The notes beneath the pieces were generated by a model. The model saw nothing but the letters and a program-made list of their open reading frames with translations, was not told the origin of the DNA and searched no databases. The position numbers were made by a program, and so were the translations under genes. A DNA stretch of 64,000 nucleotides from Atriophallophorus winterbourni (lineage: Eukaryota; Platyhelminthes; Trematoda; Plagiorchiida; Microphallidae), in NCBI GenBank assembly GCA_013407085.1, contig JACCGJ010002581.1, forward strand, positions 78,642-142,641, given 5' to 3'. This document shows positions 53,523 through 64,000 of the stretch, one piece after another. Positions within the stretch are counted from its first letter, which is position 1, and every line of letters starts with the position of its first letter.

Positions 53523-56267
53523 ATGTTCCAGCGAGCGTTTACCGTGAATCGAATTTTGCCTATACTGAATATAAGACCCTTTTCAACAGATTTCGTCAGT
53601 GAACCTGTTGATGGGGTCACAAGATCAATCTACTGTCGGCCTGAAGTATTTTTCTTCTCTAATGATCCTAAACCATAGATACGGAAAATTGTTCGTGATG
53701 GAAAACCGATCGATATTCCGACGGGATTGGTGGACAAAGCACATTTGCCATCGTCGGACGAGTTCACCTCAGCCATGATGGCTCTTACCTACAAACACGA
53801 TTGGACGATAGATAATCTTTTACGATGGATGCAAAATCGTGCAAAAGAGAAAAAGAGGCTGTCGCAGATGTAGGCCACTTGCTTGTTTCCTATTTTCAGA
53901 GTCCCAAACAAAGTTATCGAACACATGGGCATGGATTTGGCTGTTGCCCATATGGTTTGCAGTATTGGTGGCCGTGTAAAATTTCTAGGTGATCCGAAAT
54001 GGTACTTTCGGTATCATGGTATAGATCCGGCCTTGCCAAGACGCTATGCTGGCGAACTTCGAATCGAATCGATTGACTTATCCGGAACTCCAGTTGTATA
54101 CGAAGGCTTTGAGCTTTTGCGTGAGTGGCAGTTTGGCTTTAGAATTACAATTCTATTTTGCATATAAATAACACAAAATTTGATTTCCAGGCTTGTGATT
54201 CCGTAAACATTTAATGGTGCTGGTACCGTTTTATCTTAATATAATAAGGGTTGTGTTACGCGTTTTGATAGTTGAACATGCCTAGAAGATCGTACATTGT
54301 ATCTTAGATTAGATATGATGATAACGTTTATGATTCTCATTTAATATTGCTACGATATATATTCGTGCATTATAAGGATTTTAAGCGGCGTTAAAAGATT
54401 ACATCCCGCACTGTATTAGTGGTAGTTTCCGGTTATACTTTTACCAATAAGAAAAACAACTTTATTTCAATCAGGATATGTCGGTATTGCGTTGATCACT
54501 GCCGGTTTCGGGCTGTTTATTCTCATCAGATGCTCTAATTCAGTTGATGCTATGTTGACTGCCTCTTATTGTCTTCTATTTAACCGGGTTCCATCATGTA
54601 ACCTTCTAAAACAAGTTCTGATTCATAAATGATCTGGAATGAAATTTCATGCCACTCATGCAATCAAGCTGATACTTTGATCAACTGTCCAGATTTTTTC
54701 GTGAACTTAATGAACGTGCAAGTCTTCCCTCAAGTGCTCATCAGCTTGTAACAATTAAATACAGCTGCAAAAGAGATATTTCAAAAGCTCGTTAATTCAA
54801 AGCATGACAGCTGGTTCGGACGGTAATTAAGTGGTACTATAGGCGGATCCAAGCGTTGTCCCAGGCTTGCACCATTACCGATGGCTGAAAACATTTAAAT
54901 TTACCAGTGTCCACGCACATGTAGTGGGGTTAAAGAGGCTTGAAACCGAAATCCGTATTTGAACACATCAGGTAAGGACAATGCGTGAAAGTGGCATGCG
55001 AATTTTGGTTGTACTGTCCCTACGAAACCGGTCGTGGTGTGATGGAAATGTATGCAAACACAGATACGGGAGTGTATAGGTATTCATTCTTTTTGATTTT
55101 GTGCTAAACCCGATTCGCAACGTTCAGTTCCAAATACACCGATGATGTATTAAAAACAGCTCTTCGAATACCCTCAGCTACATGAAATAAAAAATAGCAA
55201 CTTGGTCAGAAAACGAATGCTTGTTTTTACATACGGCAAAATGTGCATAAATTGTCTTCAATAATTTCACGCAGATCGGCATGGGGCTCTTCTGTATGTG
55301 GAACCAGGCAAAGAGCCGCAACGTCAGGGACTACACGTGGGCTATGATACTGTCAGGTTGCCTAGGCCTTGAAATATGTGAGAGAATGGAAGTTAGACTC
55401 TAGCGCGTTTTCGCTGCAGTTCAGTACCTTTGGCAAATTAATTTAGCTTAATTCAGATATAATAAAACACTTTTCTGCGGATTGACATTTTATTATTGTT
55501 CTCGCTGATACTTCGCACCCACTCCACAATAATTTAGTTAAATCGAAAAGTCATCCGGAGCGTCACTATCATTCATCCTATTGACATGTCCGTCAAATGG
55601 AAAGCCATTTGGCGAATGGGGGAAACTTATTGTAGATATTGTTGTTATTTCTAAATTGTGTTATGTTAATCATATTGTTAAACATTACCCTCGCGATGAA
55701 ATCTCAAATATTGTTTTAATAAAGCATTTTCTTATTTTTACACTCGTCCTCTTTCTACACACGCCAGCTCTTTTGACGAATCTTCGGCATTTGCGTTTGA
55801 GAAGATGTCTGCACGTGGATGATTTTTGCATATCAAGAGTTGGCCGCATATCCACATTGGAGCTGCTTGATGTCGTGGAGTGCCCAAGACTAACTGCCAA
55901 AGGTATTGCAACGCTAACCCAACTCAGGTACGTTTGTTTGGGGTACTCGTGTCACAAATCGTTTTTAATGCAACCAAACTTAATTACTGTTATTTGCAGA
56001 AATTTGCGGCACTTATTGATTCACAACAATCCATTGATGAAGGATAAGGAACATGTGTGTCTGTTACTTGAATATCATTTGCCCAAGCTTTATATCGATG
56101 GCATTGACTATCTGGAGGCTTTGCCAGACGAATCACGCGAGAAAATTTATGCGCTCATGAAACAAGAACATTGTGAAATGTTGGAATCATTACCCGATGG
56201 ATCGGAAAAGATGAGTTCGGAGAACACCACATCAGAAGACACGGTCGCAGTACGAAGCCGCTTATGA
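53523..56267 (+). CDS. DMAC2: Distal membrane-arm assembly component 2 (DMAC2/ATP5SL-like)
   Basis: Host gene in five exons: 53523-53645, 53679-53869, 53900-54120, 55768-55927, 56000-56267; 963 bp, 320 codons plus TGA. All four introns are GT-AG with consistent phases; the first two are 33 and 30 bp, then 1647 and 72 bp. The N-terminus (MFQRAFTVNRILPILNIRPF) is basic, hydrophobic and free of acidic residues, as for mitochondrial import. The middle (DLAVAHMVCSIGGRVKFLGD, then W..., ELRIESIDLSGTPV) and the leucine-rich part (LTNLRHLRLRRCLHVDDFCI, SRVGRISTLELLDVVECPRL, AKGIATLTQL, NLRHLLIH) match the DMAC2 family, including CxHVDDxCxSR. It helps assemble the distal membrane arm of complex I in the inner mitochondrial membrane. 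DMAC2L is the alternative paralogue, less similar. Confidence 0.92.
53646..53678 (+). other. 33-bp intron in DMAC2
   Basis: GTATTT...CCATAG, phase 0. Together with the 30-bp intron at 53870-53899 (GTAGGC...TTTCAG, phase 2) it is among the shortest spliceosomal introns expected in any animal; tiny 5' introns are known from trematodes. Confidence 0.85.
54494..54536 (-). ncRNA. Degenerate hammerhead-like motif in DMAC2 intron 3
   Basis: The minus strand carries CTGATGAG (54529-54522) and CGAAAC (54510-54505) at normal spacing, then CGGC AGTGATC. The stem I partners GAGCAT and AGTGATC pair partly. The cleavage triplet GTC reads GGC, i.e. one base is missing, and stem II is weak, so it is likely inactive. 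Probably a worn PLE or retrozyme copy. Confidence 0.4.
55275..55448 (-). repeat. Short interspersed repeat in DMAC2 intron 3
   Basis: Reverse orientation: ACACGTGGGCTATGATACTG, CAGGTTGCCTAGGCC, CAGTTCAGTACC, AAATTAATTTAGC. Confidence 0.75.
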
Positions 56268-56336
56268 CCTAGCGGAACTAGTCATTCACATGTGTAAATA
56301 GGCTACTTTATCTTGATATAAATCAATACAGAATGT

Positions 56337-56342
56337 TTTATT
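56337..56342 (-). terminator. COG2 poly(A) signal
   Basis: AATAAA on the minus strand, 61 bp past the COG2 stop (56403). It lies within the expected 3' UTR of DMAC2, whose best signal is AATACA at 56325-56330 on the plus strand. Confidence 0.75.
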
Positions 56343-56402
56343 TAAAATTTTGTATCACAGCTTCGTTATTACACGTCAAAGAAAAAGGTCAGTTTATGGT
56401 CA

Positions 56403-59400
56403 TCACTGCTCGGTGCATTGTACCAGCGTGAGTATTGCCTCCAGCGTTTTAAAGGTGCCTCCATTAACACCCCAAAGAGAAACAGTCTGGAAAGAGAATA
56501 AACAAAATGTACTAGAGTACAAACTATAAAGTTGACATTTCAAAAAGAGCTAAAAAGTTTACGTTTCAGATATGTACGTATGGCATGAAAAGCCAAACTC
56601 AGACACAGGCACAGACTGCACATGGGCTAAGATACGGTCATGTTAGCCAGACCTGGACAAATACAAGAAAATATTGTGATGAGCTTCCTGTGTGTTTCCT
56701 AATACAGCTCAGTGATAGCTGTGCAGTACACACATTTGAGGTAGCAAGAACTAGAATATTTTCTAAACATTCCATGAAAATGTGGTAAATTTGAGCCTTC
56801 TCGTTTCGCTGTAAAATTTTCCACCGAAAAAGCTACATGTCGTAGCTGAGAGTGAAATCTAACATTCAAGTAGCTAACAATGAAAATACGAAAACATATC
56901 AGAATTCCGAGCGATCTCAACAATTAAGGCTGGAATCCTGTCAGAGACACTAGTACATTCGTGTCAAAGTTTCACTACCGCAGTACGCAGCACATAGAAT
57001 CAAGGGTGAGCCAACAATGCTTGACGCGATCATGCATCTTTAATCAGATCGGAAGTTGTATGTCATGTTTCTTGCGGCCGTCACAACTTTCAACTATAAC
57101 AGACATTGGCCAAAACTGCGTATGGCAAACACGATTGGTTGCTGAACTATCACACAGATACACGATACAGAAGTATCAAGACAAAAGTAATATTAGTCTG
57201 GTCAGAAATCTGTCCAAATGCTGATCTTTCGCTATGCAAAAACGAATTCGAGTTCATGTGTGAATTTTTCGTTTCAGAAACTAGTAAAGACCGTTAATTT
57301 TTGCCGTATGCGTGACAAATATTAAATGTGACTCAGATATTACCATCTCGCTGATACCGAGTTCAGCACACCGCCACTAACAGCGGCGAAATATAGCGGG
57401 TTAGACATGACATGCAAGCAGCGTTTGCTAACTCTCACTAACAAAACGCGGAAATAGCTCACTAAATCACCACATGGATGATTAATTGTGGCAAATTGAT
57501 GAGTTGACTGCGAATCGCGATCGTCCACCGCCCGCCTTCACATACAGTCAATCAGCGGTCACGACATTTCTCAAACGCATAAGTAAAAATCACATCACAG
57601 AAGACACCTTCCGCCTCACCTTATCACGGAACGCGCAAACATCCATATACAGCTGACCGCGTATTTTCTCTTCATCGGTTTTTCTGTCCGCCTCGTGGGC
57701 TATCTTGGTCGGTGCCGTAGAGCCGCGCCTCGCCTCACGTAACTTTCTTAAACTTTCTTCTGTCTTTCGCACGGAAGTCAGAAGCTCGCCTAACTGAGTG
57801 TGGTAGCTGATGAGAGCGAATTGCAAAAAAGATATTTAATATTAATTCGTAAATGACAACAATAATTTTGTCAGTATTATTAGGTGATTACAACGCATGA
57901 ATAAGAATCGGATCAGAATATGTACGCATGTATAACTGCACATGGGCTAAAATAATTTCAGTCCTAGACCGATTAAAAAGAAAAATAGAAATGGTATTCA
58001 AACTCTTGCGCAGCTAATTACTACCGGTGGTAAATCAATTTATCAGCTGCGCAGTACAAAAGTAATACAGGACTGCACAACCGATATGTGCTATAGAAAC
58101 TGTAATGTCTCACAGTCACTGAAAAAAGACTAGATTCGCAAATGGACTGGTTCAGTCGGAAGCACAAGTGATTCGGAATGGAAGTTTATTGAAGGTGTAC
58201 AAAACCACCAATGGCAAGCTGGCAAGTGAAAGGAGGTTTATGTAATATATCGTGGTGCTCACATCTCCAACCTTTATGTAAATTGTGAACTATTACGTTT
58301 GGAGGTTGCCCTCTTAACAGAAAAGTTGCTCGAGTTCAGGAGTCCCAAACGGAAAATCAGTTTTCTGTCACTTTAATGAATGCAACATGCAAAGGCGGAC
58401 ACTCACGATATAGTTACACGATCGACGCTTTTCTGCACCAATTCGCGCAACAGATTACTTGCATCGTGATCGGTGATTTTATTTCCTAGTGCGGAGAGTG
58501 TCTCCAAGGGTTTGAGCATGGTAGAAACGTATTCCGACGGTTTTTCTGGCATGCTTCGGTTTGTTCGTCTATACTGGCGAGGAACGTCCACGATTTGACG
58601 ATTGACGGACATGCAAGCGCGCTGTGGCGAAGCGAAAATAAACGATCAGGATTAGCACAGTCAAGCTAGTGGTGGTGTAGTAATTAAAGCTAGCGTTTTT
58701 CAGTGAAGAGGTTCGTGGATTAAATCGCAACCTATTGGTTAACTTGTACTAACCGCAATGTCTAGATCTAAAATGGATATCAAAAGTCCAGAAAACATCG
58801 ATGACGGTCTAGCATAATAAGTGAAAGCATATCAAATGAACCTATCCGTGTTAATTGAATTTGAGATTTTTCCATGAAACATGACGTCAGCATCAATCAG
58901 GTTATGGTTGCGTAAGATTCATTTAGTCAAATGCAATGTGCCCACTATATACCGACTGACTAGGTATCCATCAACTAGATATGCTCAACGTTTACACCCA
59001 GGGTTCCTACGGTACGATATTTCATATGACCGCGTGGATGGTATGCCAAAACTTTTCGATAGAAAAGCAACCGCTTTTAAGACGTAATCTTTATTTATTC
59101 TTTTGAAGAGGATATTTACGATAGTAAAAGCTGAACGAGAAGACTAGAATTTGTAGTTGGTAAGCAGAAGTCACATGACATGCACAACGTATCACTGCAG
59201 TTTGGGGCAGTAGTCATTTAGGCACACTGCTTCCACCGATACAAACTGTCTCAGATGTACTGTGTAACGTACGAACCACTACACGATACATTTCAAACTG
59301 AGAAACGTCAAGTAAAAAAGCGCTTATAATAGACGAGATCAGAGGAGCGGCAAACTTAACATAAATAGATAATTTGAATACTAACCTGCTAAGACTGTCT

Positions 59401-62135
59401 ATCACGCGTGTTCTGATCGCTCACACTCGAAACGAGGGTAAAACGAAAACTACAGCTGGCTGTCAAGATATAGCTTAACTCGGAATCATAAGCTAATTAA
59501 GTATTCATATTCTTTAATAGTCGCATGGTTCACTTGGTTTCGGAAGTATTGGATTAGATACGGTATGGTAAGAAAGCACAAGCCTTATCCAGGCAACGTG
59601 ACACACAGTCACAGACTGCATGTGGGCTAGGATACCGTCAGGTTGCCCAGGCCTAGACAGATATGAGGAAGAAAAAAGAACAGGAAATGGTAGTGGGACT
59701 CCAGCGTGTTTCCGCATGCAGCTCACTACCTCTGGCCAATCAATTTAGCATGGTGTCAGCCTCACAGCCTTTGGATTCGATAAGACGCATTTGAGTGTAG
59801 TAAGCAGACGAATGCGAACATACTTCAGTCAAAGCCGTGATTTCTTCACCAATTTTAGCAATCAGATCGGTTAAATTGTTAGTCGGATCCTCGAAGCATT
59901 CGTCGAGAAGCGAACGTGTCTCGTTTGCCTCACCATCGGAGGGATGCATTCTGCTCACGATGAGAGTAGGAAGATCTGTCACGATATACTTTCGCAGCTT
60001 CACACAGTCGAGCAGCAGGTTGACAAAACGCTCCAAATGGTCCGAGACTGATTTGTTGGCATCCTGTACGTGGGAAACAGTAATTATTGTTGGCGAAACA
60101 TCAGCCAGTGATAAAGTGCGGAGAAAATCAATTGAATTACCGAGGAGATGCAAGTTTGCATCGCTTTTACATAACGGCTGATAATCTGTAAAGTTAATCG
60201 GAGAAACCGGTGCCGAATGTGATCTAAATAGATCCCTTCTTGCCAACATCGATCCACTTGTGCTAGAACGACTTCGGTTGCACGAATTCGCCAATCTGTT
60301 ATTTGAAAATCAATATACGGTTAACAAAGAGCGAAAGAACATGCAACAAGGTAACAAACATGAACGTTCAAAATGTGGATAGGCATCGAAGCTTTACAAT
60401 GATTGATAATTTTGAATGTATTTCCAATACATGAGCCAAAAGAATGAAAATTTTATTCGAAATTAGTAGAAAATTTAACCCATTCATCTGGTACACAAAT
60501 CCGAGGCTCCGGTTTTCATTTTGTTTCAGAAAATAACCAGATAGTTTAACCATGGTTGTAATTCAATAGGAAGATCTAATTAAACGAAATATTTCTGCAT
60601 CATTGGTTTCGTTTATTTTCACACCATCCCAAATAATTACGTGAAACTGGAGTCAGATGTCACTTAAATGGGATCCAAAAGTCGAAAAACAGCATGAACT
60701 CAACGCACAGAGAATGTAAAGCGAGAGAACACAGCATTTTATTTTGATATCAAGTATAATTAAATTCCTTATCCGGCCGCTGTCTTAGGGTGGTGATAAT
60801 CCACTCAGCCACAGGACATGGTGCTAAACAATCGTAACTATTATTCCAACGATTGTCTGTGATTACTCACATGTGGGTTTGCTGAGGGTATTGCGTTGAG
60901 CAAATTTGTCTAGAAAATGCAGCCTGAGTGGGAATTAATAAGTAAACGTTTAAGAGGCGCAAGTCTTAATTTGCTATATCACTTCAAGTATACTGAAGCT
61001 AATGTTCACATGTAGATACGCGAAATGTACAGAGCAATTGTCCGGAGTTCAAAAGGAACAAACGGCGTACCGACTGCTGTCGATTGCGCTACTCGGTGTG
61101 AAAATAGAGAACTAATAACATTATGTGGCAAATGAAAATATAAATCCTAGAATACTGATTTGTCGTGGAAAGTAAATAAGGGATCGACAGCAAAATGATA
61201 ACAAAACGCTCCGTACCTGGACCTTCTGCTGGCGTCAGTAGGTAATTAGCCAACACATTTTCCACCGGTTCTGCGATAGCCTGAAACCTTAAATGAAAAG
61301 AAACGAGATAGTGGCGTTTCTTTCGAACCAAGTAATTCATTATTATGAAGCAGGAAAAGCAAACGAGTAACAAAAAAGCGAGCAAGCGGCATATGCAAAT
61401 CTCTGTGAAAGCAACTCTTTCACAGTTTCACTGCAACTGAAAACATCTTAAACATACCTGAGTTGAAAATATACGGGAAGGCCCCATTGCTGAATAAACT
61501 GCTGGTGGCTTTCACTGTGTCGAAACTTTTCTAACCTCTCCGTGGAGCCAAGTTTCGCTTCCAGTGAATTCACAAATGACTGACTGGCGATGAAGAACTG
61601 AAAATTAAAAGGAGCAGCTGGTTATCAAACATGAACGCAGAATGAACCAATCAGCGATCAAGTTCTATTAAGTGAAATTTGTTTCACTTTTGTGTTACGG
61701 GAACAGAAGAATGAGTCGCAGTGACGATTGATTTAACCAATCGAAAGGGCGACACTATAGCTGAAAGAGTATATTGCGGTTTCGAGATTAAGACGATTAT
61801 TGACACGTCTGCATGAGGTGCATCGTCAAGAGAATATAAAACGACCAGGTGGAATGGATTTAATATCGCGTTGTACGATAGTACGTTTCAAAAAGCGGAC
61901 GCAAGCTAATTCAGTTTAGTAATTGGGCTTATTTGAACAAGCAATTCGAAGCTGAGAGCGCATCAAAATTCACTTTGCGTAACGACGTACGGACACATGG
62001 CAAATACAACTTACTTTATAAAACCTATCTGGGTCGCCAGCTGAAAACACTTCTGGGAGATGTTCGATCAACAGGGAAACTACTTCTGGCCAAAAAGCGT
62101 CGATAAGGAAGTCAAAATCATTCAGAGGGTTGTAT
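56403..62135 (-). CDS. COG2: Conserved oligomeric Golgi complex subunit 2, C-terminal half
   Basis: Eight minus-strand exons, all GT-AG with matching phases: 62135-62015, 61597-61458, 61287-61217, 60295-60171, 60063-59824, 58621-58407, 57806-57620, 56486-56403 (TGA 56405-56403). Together about 393 codons, roughly the second half of a COG2 of about 740 residues. Diagnostic stretches: FDFLIDAFWPEVVSLL and AGDPDRFYK; QWGLPVYFQL plus RFQAIAEPVENVL across an intron; DRCWQEGIYLDHIRHRFLRL then TLQII; VDVPRQYRRTNRSMPEKPSE; LLTSVRKTEESLRKLREARR; EEKIRGQLYMDV; TFKTLEAILTLVQ at the end. COG2 is in lobe A of the COG tether, which captures retrograde vesicles at the Golgi. Upstream exons were not found below 64000 and probably lie beyond the window. 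Introns hold short repeats. Confidence 0.94.
56588..56745 (-). repeat. Short interspersed repeat in a COG2 intron (worn)
   Basis: GACTGCACATGGGCTAAGAT, CAGACCTGGACAAATA, GTGTTTCCTAATACAGCTCA, GCTGTGCAGTACAC. Intron between the last two COG2 exons. Confidence 0.65.
57925..58068 (-). repeat. Short interspersed repeat in a COG2 intron (worn)
   Basis: ACTGCACATGGGCTAAAATA, GTCCTAGACCG, TACTACCGGTGGTAAATCAA, TTTATCAGCTGCGCAGTAC. Between exons 57806-57620 and 58621-58407. Confidence 0.6.
59570..59760 (-). repeat. Short interspersed repeat in a COG2 intron (full copy)
   Basis: AAAGCACAAGCCTTATCCAG, CACAGACTGCATGTGGGCTA, GGTTGCCCAGGCCTAGACAG, GACTCCAGCGTGTTTCCGCA, CTGGCCAATCAATTTAGCA. It lies about 60 bp from the splice donor at 59823. 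Confidence 0.8.
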
Positions 62136-62885
62136 CTAAAACGGAAAATATGAGGCTAGTGTTAACCTATAAAATGTGAATTCAAAATTAGGTAATCAAT
62201 ATGTGAGCACTCAAACCTAGAGCATGATACTATGCCGCGCATGGGTAACAGCATGGGGGTGGGGTGATATTGTCTAGTTATCCTCGTGGTATATGTATTG
62301 AGGGTGAGTTTAATTGTGAATAAACGGTGTCCAAGCGAGAAACGACAAATGAGGAAATGACCTTGCAATTGATGCTAACCGAAAACCACCTCTGCTTCAT
62401 GTTACCGACATCCAAGATAGACAGCGGCTTGGTCGTGTCCAAAGGATTTACGACAGCCACTTGAAAAAAACTGGCTCGTTGCAGGTGCTAACTAAGGAAG
62501 CCACGATTCCAGCACAATCGCAAAACAGATAGTGGATTGAAAATGACTTTGAAAACATCAACCTTAGGACAGTGCAATTTGGGTTAATTAAACAAGGAAG
62601 CAAATTGAAAGAATCCTGATGGTGAATTGAGTTGGAAATGTTCATATGGAAATTATTTCTCATCTAGCAAACTGCTACGGTCAATCACGAGCCTTCGAAT
62701 GATATGCAGAACATCATTCTCCGGTAAAACAAAAGAGCAGGAAGCGCCGAAAATAATGACAATGACCATTACGAACTCGTTATAACTCGGGTATCCGAAG
62801 GAATGCACTAGAACGGTTCGAGCGACATGTTCGGAAGTATGAGGAGATGGCCAAAGGACCTATACGCACACTCGATAGGGAGGGA
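62136..62885. other. COG2 intron or upstream region, no exon identified
   Basis: Minus-strand frames at 62368-62162, 62460-62278 and 62663-62448 overlap and show no COG2 resemblance. The exon preceding 62135 must supply two bases of a split codon; I could not find it here, so the intron likely extends past the RTE fragment. Confidence 0.5.
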
Positions 62886-62889
62886 AAGG

Positions 62890-63950
62890 GCGTACGATAG
62901 CCTGTCAATGCCATTCAGCACAACGGGTGTAAGACAACTGTCCAATCTCCCCGTTGTTGTTCAATTTCGCCATCGAGGACGTCCTCCGGAGTGCTCTCAG
63001 TAGTTTCTCCACGGGTGGCGTTGAGCTCATTCCAGGTGAGCGGATTATGGACCTGGACTATGCTGATGATATTGCCTTATTGGGCGAAGACCCAACATTT
63101 ATCCAACAAGCTTTGGATACGATGGCAATGGAGGCATCTAAGTACGGGTTGTTCTTCTCGCCAAGCAAGAGTAAAGTGCTCCTTCAGGACTGGTCTGGTG
63201 AACTGCCAAATTTTGCTATAAATGATCTGATTCTCGATCATGTTGAGCAGTTCAAATACCTAGGAAGTCTGGTGGTTGCTGGGGGTCGGATAGAGAAGGA
63301 AATCACGTCCAGAATAGCTAAGGCCAGACTGGCATTCGCTAAACTTAAGTGCCTCTGTAAGAGACGTGATTTGAGCTTGGCAATTAAAGGAAGGATATAT
63401 TCCACCTCGGTAAGGACAGTATTGCTATACGGGAGTGAATGTTGGACAGTTCGCTCAGATGTTAGGAGGCTTGAGGTTGTCGACCAACGTTGTTTGCGTA
63501 GGATTGCTCACGCACGGTGGCAACACCACGTTTGCAATTCTGAGGTCAGGCGCCGCGTCTTAGGAAGCAACGGCACTAGCCTTCAGACAGCCATTAACCG
63601 ACGTCGCCTCCGCTGGTTGGGGCACGTCCTGTGCATGAAACCCGAACGGTTACCACGCCGAGCGCTTTATGCGTCAGCTGGTACAGACTGGAAAAAAGTG
63701 GCTGGCGGTCAGCCACTAACATTGAAGAGTGGCTTGAAAAGGCTCACTTCTGGTCTAGCTAGGGTTGGACGAGCGCGCTTGCCTGGATGAGGTGCAAGAG
63801 AAGGGGAGAGTGTATGGCTCGACACATTGGCAACGATGGCAATGAACCGACATCAATGGAAAGAGTGCATCATCTCTATTACTCCCTGACACTCTGCTGT
63901 TCAAAAACTTTATCAAAAAACTCAAAAAAATTCAAAAAAAATGATGTGTG
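62890..63950 (+). pseudogene. RTE-like RT C-terminal fragment
   Basis: The plus frame 62954-63790 (278 codons) is uninterrupted: LFNFAIEDVLRSALSSFSTG, IMDLDYADDIALLGEDPTFI, SKYGLFFSPSKSKVLLQDWS, VEQFKYLGSLVVAGGRIEKE, TSVRTVLLYGSECWTVRSDV, RLEVVDQRCLRRIAHARWQH, RRRLRWLGHVLCMKPERLPR. Just upstream, GVRQ is followed by a 2-nt loss before CPISPLL. The catalytic YADD is intact. The element is 5'-truncated and ends in an A-rich 3' region. It is a different subfamily from the 28-31 kb RTE (YADD versus FADD). It lies on the antisense side of the COG2 locus. Confidence 0.88.
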
Positions 63951-64000
63951 TAAATGGACAAAAAAAAATTACCCACTGTTCCCCTCTCACTGTTTATTTT

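Noticed and set aside
54740..54760. Another CTGATGAG (minus strand) as hammerhead core
   Set aside because: No CGAAAC box follows at a workable distance.
57795..57825. CTGATGAGAGCGAA as hammerhead core
   Set aside because: No GAAA box or stems, and it lies at the COG2 exon 57806 splice acceptor.
59740..60294. 184-codon uninterrupted frame taken as one COG2 exon
   Set aside because: Family matching shows two exons (60295-60171 in another frame and 60063-59824) with an intron between; the long frame reads through intron sequence at both ends.
62278..62745. Minus-strand frames as further upstream COG2 exons
   Set aside because: No resemblance to the COG2 segment expected before the 62135 exon, and phases could not be made to fit.

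Overview
The window is nuclear DNA of a parasitic flatworm, most probably a digenean trematode (fluke). This is inference from three things in the sequence. Two host genes have split coding regions with flatworm-style introns, two of them only 30 and 33 bp. There are CsRn1-type Ty3/gypsy elements, a clade first described in Clonorchis, with the CHCC Gag motif. There are also CR1- and RTE-like LINEs and a Penelope-type hammerhead ribozyme. Species cannot be named from sequence reading alone.

Layout. 1-4440: LINE and gypsy remnants ending in a hammerhead ribozyme. 4446-8801: a CsRn1-like element with decayed gag and pol and no 3' LTR. 8930-10395: a CR1 ORF1 interrupted by a younger truncated CR1. 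10446-12790: a spliced Mutator-like (MULE) transposase pseudogene that ends in a PHD finger. 12.8-14.7 kb: mostly empty, with a gypsy gag remnant, then a (TATC)n microsatellite. 15.0-18.25 kb: a locally duplicated, internally deleted gypsy element. 18.7-22.2 kb: CR1 endonuclease/RT and a CsRn1 pol fragment. 22191-26518 and 37840-47675 are two arms of an inverted segmental duplication. The 11.3 kb between them holds an old LINE split by a full-length RTE element (27904-31064) and by a complete but RT-less gypsy element (31219-33982), plus CR1 and CsRn1 fragments. The right arm later received a complete CsRn1-like element (39338-44467, 182-bp LTRs, TSD AAAT) and a 566-bp short repeat. The left arm keeps both sites empty. 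47.7-53.4 kb: CR1 and RTE remnants and copies of a short interspersed repeat.

The only host genes seen are at the right end. DMAC2 (plus strand, 53523-56267, five exons, 320 codons plus stop) encodes a mitochondrial complex I assembly factor. COG2 (minus strand, stop at 56403, eight C-terminal coding exons up to 62135) encodes a Golgi tethering subunit, and its 5' exons probably lie beyond the window. The genes are convergent, with stop codons 135 bp apart and poly(A) signals that imply overlapping 3' UTRs. An RTE fragment (62.89-63.95 kb) closes the window.

No rRNA, tRNA, CRISPR array or operon was seen. Nearly all mobile-element ORFs are broken. The value of the window lies in its datable nested insertions, a coding-dead gypsy lineage that must have moved in trans, the PHD-tailed MULE and the ribozyme.
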